A DNA stretch of 64,000 bases from Stygiobacter sp043807765 (lineage in GTDB: Bacteria > Bacteroidota > Ignavibacteria > Ignavibacteriales > Melioribacteraceae). Under the pieces are notes generated by a model. It saw nothing but the letters and a program-made list of their open reading frames with translations. It had not been told where the DNA came from and did not search any database. Shown here piece by piece: positions 24,801-32,500 of this stretch; within the stretch, counting starts at the first letter, position 1, and each line of letters opens with the position of its first letter. Location: positions 115,381-179,380 of the forward strand of contig JAZDFQ010000078.1 in assembly GCA_043807765.1 (NCBI GenBank), in the 5' to 3' direction. A program made the translations under genes and the position numbers.

Positions 24801-26577
24801 TTTCAATTTCAGCAAGTTTTCTTTCGGTTACATCTTGGATAGTGCCGAACATTCTAGTGGGGTTTCCATTATCATCAAATTTTAGTTCTCCTTGTCCCCA
24901 AACCCAGCGTACCTCTCCATCATTAACTCTTACAACTTTATATTCCTTATTGAAAAGTTGTTTATCCTTCACAACGTAATTCAAAAAGTAGTTCAGCATT
25001 TCGCTTTGGTGATCCGGATGTATCAAAGCGCTCCAACTCATTAAGGTTTTTTCGCTATCCTTGTTAATACCGAATATTTCATCAAGTACTTCAGAAGAAG
25101 TCCATTCTTGTTTAGCAATATCTAAATCGTAAGAACCAATTCTTCCAATGCGCTGAGATTCTCTTAGCCAATACTCTTTTTCTTCCAATTGTCTTTTAGC
25201 TTCTCGTTCTTCAACTTGATCTCTGAAAACCAGTACAACACCCTCTATATCTCCTTCAGCTTGTTTAATTGGCGCGCCGCTATCTGCAATTGGTGTTTCA
25301 GTTCCATCTTTAGAAACTAACAGAGTGTGATTTGCCAAACCAACAACAACACCTTCTCTCAATACACGTTCAACCGGATTCTCAACAGTCTTTCTTGAGT
25401 CTTCATTTATTATTTCAAATACATCTTGGATTGTTTTACCAACAGCTTCTTCTTCTTGCCAACCGGTGAGTTTTTCAGCAACGTAGTTCATCTGTTTAAC
25501 TCTGGCTTGAATATCCGTGGTTATTACCCCATCACCAATACTATAAAGTGTTGTGCGGAATTCTTCATGTACTTGGCGAACTTCCTTTTCTTTATTAAAC
25601 AGTTCTCTATAGTGCCCTCTTTGGCGGTAATAATGATAAACTGCAAAAGCGCTAACAACAAAAAACATTAATAATAATACCAATACCACCGTAAATGCTG
25701 TTCGGTAATTAAGCTCTGCAAATATTTCAGCAGTATCAATTTTAGAAACTAAGAACCAATTTGTGCCGAAGATTGGACGAATATCGGATAGAACTTCAAT
25801 TCCTCTGTAATCCAAGCCTAAAAAAATTCCGATTTTTCCTAGAGCCGCTCCAACTGCCGGAACTTCTGTTCTTGTTAATGGAACTCTAAGATTCAGTGCC
25901 GCATTTTTTTTAAAGCGCAATTCATTAAGGAATAAAACATCAGCTCCATCTTTTCTAACAATTAGATTTTCGCCGGATTCGCTTTTCAGAGGCCAGCTTT
26001 GTATTAATGGAAAGAGCTCTTTGTTAGGGTCTTTTCTAAAAATTACTGAAGCAATCAGTTCACGCTTAGCACCGTAAATTGGTACTACAAAGTCATAAAA
26101 AATTGTTTTCCGATCTGTTGAACCATAAATATCCGTAGCAATAACATTTCTCTCTTCAACGCATTTTTTAACTGACTGAACTAAAGTTGGATTGAGAGAT
26201 TTTTTTTTTGATTCTGCGGATGCAAGCAGTTTCCCACTAGACGAAGCTAGAAAAATATCGCTAAAATCATGCTGCGCTTGTATACTCTTAAACTTGTTAA
26301 CCAGATTTAATTTACCCTCTCCGCTTTTTGATAGGAATTTTTTAATTATGTCAAGGAGAAAAATATCGTTGGCTAATAAGTTTGCATCATTTATTTCTTC
26401 AACATAATGTTTAGCTATTTCGTCAGTTTTCATCTTTGCAATTACAGCCAGTTCATCATACTTATCTTTAATTATCCTTTCTCTTTCATTAGAAATATAA
26501 AGAAAGCCAGCTGCCGCTAGTATTATTACTGTGATTACAACTTGAAGAATTAAATTTCGTCTATAATTACTTCCCAT
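21853..26577 (-). CDS. Membrane sensor histidine kinase with Cache, six PAS and a PocR domain
   Basis: The 1574-residue protein has a membrane helix near residues 9-27, an extracytoplasmic Cache-type domain and a second helix (about 290-315). Four PAS domains follow, each ending in an (F)RD/DI/DV-T-ER motif. Next is a PocR-type ligand domain (about 830-1020) with the cysteine cluster FCRLCSDV, SNCMKSD, GGCNPHG and QPCLSGGLWDAG. Two more PAS domains, a coiled coil and a kinase core follow: SHEFRTPLTTVLSS (His about 1362), NAYKYSPEGG, KDEGIGIP and GTGLGLSIVKK. It starts 14 bp after the 2807-residue kinase gene and precedes a LytTR regulator by 12 bp. PocR domains bind small molecules in known members; the cysteines could bind a metal or cluster here (inference). 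Confidence 0.92.
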   Translation of the reverse strand: MGSNYRRNLILQVVITVIILAAAGFLYISNERERIIKDKYDELAVIAKMKTDEIAKHYVEEINDANLLANDIFLLDIIKKFLSKSGEGKLNLVNKFKSIQAQHDFSDIFLASSSGKLLASAESKKKSLNPTLVQSVKKCVEERNVIATDIYGSTDRKTIFYDFVVPIYGAKRELIASVIFRKDPNKELFPLIQSWPLKSESGENLIVRKDGADVLFLNELRFKKNAALNLRVPLTRTEVPAVGAALGKIGIFLGLDYRGIEVLSDIRPIFGTNWFLVSKIDTAEIFAELNYRTAFTVVLVLLLMFFVVSAFAVYHYYRQRGHYRELFNKEKEVRQVHEEFRTTLYSIGDGVITTDIQARVKQMNYVAEKLTGWQEEEAVGKTIQDVFEIINEDSRKTVENPVERVLREGVVVGLANHTLLVSKDGTETPIADSGAPIKQAEGDIEGVVLVFRDQVEEREAKRQLEEKEYWLRESQRIGRIGSYDLDIAKQEWTSSEVLDEIFGINKDSEKTLMSWSALIHPDHQSEMLNYFLNYVVKDKQLFNKEYKVVRVNDGEVRWVWGQGELKFDDNGNPTRMFGTIQDVTERKLAEIERAKLSRIVENSLNEIYVFDVVTLKFIYVNFSALQNVQYSMDEMRNLTAFSIKPEFSEERFRGAIKPLISGDKEILIFETIHRRKDGTEYPVEVHLQISRTEERPLFVAIANDISVRKQSEEALRESEEQFRKIFEVASVGIVQVLPQEGRIMNCNDKYCELVGYTREELMNLPFRDLTYADDRKEDWEKFMNAVRGEAANYLNEKRYVKKDGTLIWIRINAAIVRDDSGRPIKTVAIVEDISERKKMEEAIRQRIVTLTEPVSSNHQISFDDLFNIDDIQKLQDDFSTATGVASIITMPDGTPITKPSNFCRLCSDVIRNTEKGLSNCMKSDSVLGGCNPHGPTIQPCLSGGLWDAGASISVGGKHIANWLIGQVRNEEINIDNVIAYADEIGVDKNIFSTALSEVPVMSNEKFNSVANALYTFANELSTKAYQNIQQARFISERSIIEKVLRDREQKLSVTLQSIGDAVIATDVNGIIINMNHIAERLTAYTLEEALSKPLTEVLNIVNAQTRVKVENPVERVIREGEIIGLANHTILIARDGTEYQIADSAAPIKETTGEITGVVLVFRDQTEEYKAQFKLEENERKFRTIFDTSPDAITISRLKDGQFVDFNDGFCRLTGYTREEAIGKTEVELNIWYDPIQRSALISSLIEKHYVDNMEIMFRKKDGRIIICYTSSRLITVEGNQYVLAVNRDVTEKVESVKELEQYRNHLEEMIDLRTNELNAANQKLMEEIEKEKEVEAKLEETLLREQELSQLKSRFISTTSHEFRTPLTTVLSSAELIQRNIKKLSEEKIIEYTTRIKNSVAYLTKLLEGVITLNKADSGKLAYEPRKMNLRALCHEILDTSYIFAKDNHKVVFDYFPDETHFNMDEKLMRFVLSNLMVNAYKYSPEGGTITFLVEKNKKELIFNIKDEGIGIPEEDMPHLFEPFHRGKNCDDIPGTGLGLSIVKKSVEIQNGHISFESELEKGTRFTITIPQH

Positions 26578-26591
26578 TAGATTCCTCAGTT

Positions 26592-29500
26592 TTAATCAAT
26601 AGAACTTTTAATTTGAGTAACATCAGATTCATCTTTTTGAAAATGTATTGGAAGTGAAACCTTAAAAGTTGTTCCAACATTGAGTTTGGAAATGAATCCA
26701 ATAGTTCCGTGATGAATTTCCACGGATCTTTTAACAATAGCAAGACCAAGTCCGGTGCCCGGTATATCCATACTATTCTTGCTTCTGTGGAAGTTATCAT
26801 AGATGTAAAATTTTTCTTCATCCGGTATTCCTATACCATGGTCGGAAACCGTGAAATTTACATTCTGCTTGCTGCTGGTTACAATGAACATTACCTCTCC
26901 GCCGGCCGGGGAATACTTATATGCATTTACAATTAAGTTCAGTAGAATAAACTTCAGCAATTTAGGATCGAGTGAAAATTCTTGAAGTTTAGGGTTATAC
27001 TTAAAAACAAGCTTGTGATTTTCTTTTGCTTGAGACTGTGTTTCTTTAATGATGTCTCGGCAGAAGTCTTTGAGGTTCATTTTTTCCGGGTCGAAGCCAA
27101 TTTTCCCACTTTCAGTACGACTTATGATTAGAACATCTTCAAGAAGTTTAACTAAGTATTCAACCGCGCGCTTTGTGCGGTCTACATGCTCTGCAAATTT
27201 TTCTCCACTCCATTTTTTACCATATTTCTGTAAGAGTTCGGTTGATGAAAGGATTGAAGTAAGTGGAGTTCTAAACTCGTGAGACGTTGTCGAAATAAAC
27301 CGGGTTTTTAATTCGCTTAGTTCTTTTTCTTTTGCCAACGAAACTTTCAGTAGTGCTTCGGTATTTTTTTGTCTTACTACTTCTTCTTGCAACTTAACAT
27401 TACTAAGGTTTAGCTCTTGCGTTCTTTGCGCAACCATTTTTTCAAGATCAAGTTTATAGGCTTCAAGCTCTCTGTCTTTTTTTATCTTTTCGGTTATGTC
27501 TTCTTTGATTGCAATAAAGTGGGTAATCTTACCTTTTGAATCGCGCATCGGGCTAATAACAGAAGCTTCCCAATAAAGCTCACCGTTTTTCTTACGGTTG
27601 TTAAAAATTCCGCTCCAGTCTTTACCAGATTTTATACTGTGCCACAAAGATTTATAATTTTGTTCGGAAGAATAGCCGGATTTAAGAATACGTGGATTTT
27701 TACCTATTACTTCCTCAGAACCATAACCGGTAAGTTTAGTAAAGGTAGGATTAACATATTCAATTGTTCCATCAACATTAGTAATTACAACTGTCGCAGA
27801 ACTTTGCTCAACTGCCATGGAAAGCTGTCTTATCTTTTCTTCAGTTTTTTTAGCCTCGGTAACATCTTCAAAAATTGTAGCAAATTTGTATTTCTCGGGT
27901 GAATAAACAAGCACTTTAAAATACTTTCCAATCCCAGCTGCAAATTGTTCAAAACGTAAAGGTTTTCCGCCAAGCGCAACCTTACCATATTCTTCAATCC
28001 AGTATTTTTCTGTTGCCGGCATTGCATCTAAGACAGTTCTGCCCAATAAGTTTTTAGCTTTAAAGCCGGTTAGTTTTTCAAACATTGGGTTAACAGCCAA
28101 GAATCTATAATCAACAACTTTTCCACTCCTATTACAAACAACTTCATGGTAAGCAAAGCCGCTTTGCATTCTGTTAAATAATTCGCGGTAATTTTTTTCA
28201 CTTTCTTTTAGTGCCCTTTCACTAATTTTTAACTGAGTTACGTCAATCATAAAACCTGATACACCCACAAACTTACCCTTTACATCAAATTCAGCTATCA
28301 TACTTTCTATTACAATAATTTCTCTTCCTTTTCTTGTAACCAGTTTAGTCTCAACAAGCTCCAAGGATTTTTCCCTTTTAAGTTTAGTAAAAAGAGATTT
28401 TCTGTGAATTTCATTAGGGTAGATTTCTTTCATATTAGTAGAAAGAGCTTGATCCTTAGAATCAAACTCTAAAATTTTTAGAAAAGCTGTATTGCAGTCC
28501 AAAAGTGTTCCATCAACTCTGCTCTTGTAGTCGCCGGCAAGATCGGCATCAAAGAATTTGCGAAACTTTTCTTCGCTCTGTTTTAGTTCTTGTTCTGTTA
28601 CAATTCTACCAATGTAAGCTCCAATTTGAAAAGCAAATGATTCGATTTTCCCTCTTTCCAACTCGGTCATCTCATTTAGTGTATGTGAACCAAGATTCAA
28701 TACTGCAAATATTTTCCCTTCGATAGAAAGTGGAACAACAGCAACAGATTTAATTCCTTCAGAAATCATTTCTTTAAAGCCAGCAGTTTCTATCTGATTG
28801 TAGTCAATAAAGACCGATTTACCAGAACTTGCCATTTGTACATTTCTTGAATCTGAAGAATGAAACTGGATGTACTTCAAAAATTCTGCTGATAGTCCAA
28901 ATGAATTTAGCAGTTTTAGTTCCTTCTCATCGGTAACCAAAAATATGATGCCGCTATCAACTTCTAAAATTTGGGAAGCGTAATTAAAAACTATCTCGGT
29001 GGCTTTGTGTAAGCTACGAACAGAAATTAACTCAAGATTCATATCGCGTTGAAGTCTGATCAGATTTTCGGATTTAATTCTTTCCGAGATATCTCTAGCT
29101 ATTACTTGATAAGCAATATGACCACCAAAACTTATAGGGACCCCAATTACCTCAACATCTACCGGCGTACCATATTTAGTAATAAACTGTTGTTGTAAGG
29201 CAGGACTTGCTGTTTGATGTGCTTTCATTGAAGCAATTCTTTTTTGAACTATACCTCTGTATGCCGGATGAACAATATCTATTACATTAACCTTTGCCAA
29301 TTCTTCAAATGAAGAATATTTTAAAAGAATAAAAGCCTTGCTGTTTGCGTAAATAAACTTTCCTTCGCGGTGAACCATAACTGCGTCTGGAGAAAGCTCT
29401 ATTAACGTTTTAAACCTTACTTCGCTTTCTTTTAGAGACGCTTCTGCCAATCTACGTGCTGTTATATCATTTATCTGAGAAATAAAAAACTGAGGTTTGT

Positions 29501-32500
29501 TTTCCGAATCTCTAACAAGAGACGAAGAAACTAACCCCCAAATAATTTTGCCGCTTTTGGATACATAACGTTTTTCAAAAGTAGCAGAATTAATCTTGCC
29601 GGAAATCATTTGATCGAACCGGCTCATTCCAACACTAATATCTTCGGGATAGGTGATGTCATTAAAATGAAGCTTCTGCAGCTCTTCTTCCGAATAACCA
29701 AACATATTTTTAAAAGTAGAATTTACTTTTTGGAATTTACCATCTAGTCCAAGTGTGCATTTACCGGTCGCCGCATATTCAAAAGCATGGCGGAATTTTT
29801 CTTCACTTGCACGAACAGCTTCTAGGGCATCTATTCTCTCACTCATATCTCTAGTAATTGACAAAATGCATTTTTCACCTTCCACCATAATCGGCGCCGC
29901 GGACATAAGCGCAGTTTTAATTGCACCATCTTTCACCTTGAATTTAGCTTCAAGATTTGTACAGTGCCCATTCTTCATTAACTCTTCAACAAGCCGTTTT
30001 CTGTCATTCAAATCTGTCCAAATGTTTATATCGGAAGAGGTTTTCCCTCTAATATCTTCAAGTGTATATCCCATCATCTTAGTGAAGCCTTCGTTAATTT
30101 CAAGATAAAGCCCATCACTCATTCTGTTAATGTTGATTGAATCGGGACTCGTCATAAAACTCTTTCGGAATTTCTCTTCGCTTTGCCGCAAAGTATTTTC
30201 CAAATGTTTTCGCTCGGTAACATCGCGCCCAAAAACTACTATTGCTTTGCGAGAGCCATCTTTGTTAAATGAAGGAACTTTAATTACGTCGTAAACTCGT
30301 TCTTCGCCAGTGGCTCTTGGTATTACTTCTTCTGTTCTAGACTGAACTCCACACTCCCAAGCAGTATCATCTGTTTCACGACATATACGGAATCCTTCTT
30401 GGTAAATTGGCGCCGTAGACTCTGCTAATTCCCATTCCGTTTTACCAACATAATCAACATTGGTTAATTCGTAAAGATTAAGAATTCCTTCGTTAGCCTT
30501 TAGCCATCTGCCTTCTCCATCTTTGAAACAGATTATATCCGGAGTAGCATTTATAATTGAGGTAAGAGTTTTCTCGCTCTCTTCCAATGCCTTTTCGGCA
30601 AGTTTTCTTTCTGTTATATCGTTGATCATTACCATTAAAGCTTGCTTGCCATAGTATTCTAAAGTTATTGCCGAAGTTTCCGCCGTGATTATTGTTCCAT
30701 CCAATTTTATCAAGCGTTCTTCAATTACCAACGAGCTTTCTCGCGAAGATAAATCCGCAACATTTAGTTTAGATGTAATTGCATCTACTACCATTTGCCT
30801 ATCTTCGTTATGAACAAATTCTAGTATAGACCTTCCGATAAAGTCCTCATTCTTATTGCCTCCCATTATTCTCTTCATTGCTTCGTTTACAAATACAATC
30901 TCCCCATCAACATGGATAGTTATTCCAACCAATAACTCATGCACAATACTCTTATAGCGGGTTTCACTTTCTAATAATGCTTTTTCTGCATTCTTCCTCT
31001 CTTTAATATCGCGGGCAATCGTTAATAAATATTTCTTTCCCTCAATAAAGGCAATAGAGGTTTTCATTTCCATTGGGATACTTGATCCATTCTTATGCAT
31101 CACTTCTGTTTCGAAGGAAGTAACCCCATTACTAAACAACTGGTCAATTCTATTTTTAACTTTTTCCGGAGTTAGACCAATTTCAATTTCAGCAAACGAA
31201 AGATTTAATAGTTCTGTTTTAGAGTACCCCAGTATGTCTGTTGTTGCTTTGTTAACTTGAGAAAAATTGTGCATCGCACCGGTTTCGTCAAATGGGAAAA
31301 GGGCAACAGCATCTTTATAAGCCTCAAATAAATATCGGTATTTTTCTTCACTAGCTCGTAATAAATACTCGTTTAACTTTCTTTCCGTGATGTCTTGGTT
31401 CACACCAATTGTTTTAACCGATTCTCCCTTTTCATTTTTTATCACTTTAAACTGAACTACGATATAACCTGTTGTTCCATCCCCAAATAATACTTTGTGT
31501 TCGAATCTGAACGATTCTTTTGTTTCTTTACTATCCAAAGCTTTTTTAATTGCTTCGGGAACAATAGAACGGTCATCGGGATGAACAAATCTTTCGGCAT
31601 ATTCTTTAGAGCTTAGTTGGTAAGTCCCTACTTTGTTAAAATCTGTTTTAAAAAGAGTATAAAACTCGTCGTTGAATGTGAGTATATCAGTTATTAAATC
31701 GTGTTCCCAGTGCCCTAGTCTAGCCGCAACCATTGCTTGCGAAAGTTTGGCTTCACTAATCTCAAGATCATGTTGCGCCGTTTTCTGCTCTGTAACATCG
31801 CGCGCAATAACCATAATGCTTTCAATGTTATCGCCATCAAGTACTGGAATAAAACTGCTTTCATAGTTTCTAACAATTCCACCATTACCAAGTGCAGAGT
31901 ACCCTCTTTCTTGTATTGTTTTCCCGGTGTTAATTAATCGGAATGTTTCATCATAAACATTTATCGCTTCCTCGGTCAAAAATTCCGAATAGTGCTTTCC
32001 AATAATACTTTCTTCATGAAATCCTTCTGCATAATGATTCAGGTATAAATACTTTCCGGAAGGTGAAAGCAACGCAACATAATCCGGCAAAGCTTTAACT
32101 AATGCTCTCCATTTTTCTTCACTTAAGCGAAGAGCGTCTTCGGCATTTTTACGCGCGGTAATATCTTTGTGGGTACCGGCAGCTCGCTGAGGTTTTCCGT
32201 TGCTATCATAATTATAGCCTTTACATCTATCCGAAATCCAAATCCAGTCACCGTTTTTATGCTTAATTCTATATTCAACTTCCATTGCATTAATATCGCC
32301 GGATTCTATTTTCGTAATGAGGCTCTGAACCCGAGACTGATCATCCGGATGAATTTTATCGCGCCAATTATGAGTTCTAAATTCTTCCTTCTCATTTAAT
32401 TCATACCCGATCATAGACAAATAGCGTTCGTTAACTGTTACCTGAGCGGATTTTAAATCAACATCAAAAGTTCCCAGTTCCCCTCCGTCAATAGCTAATT

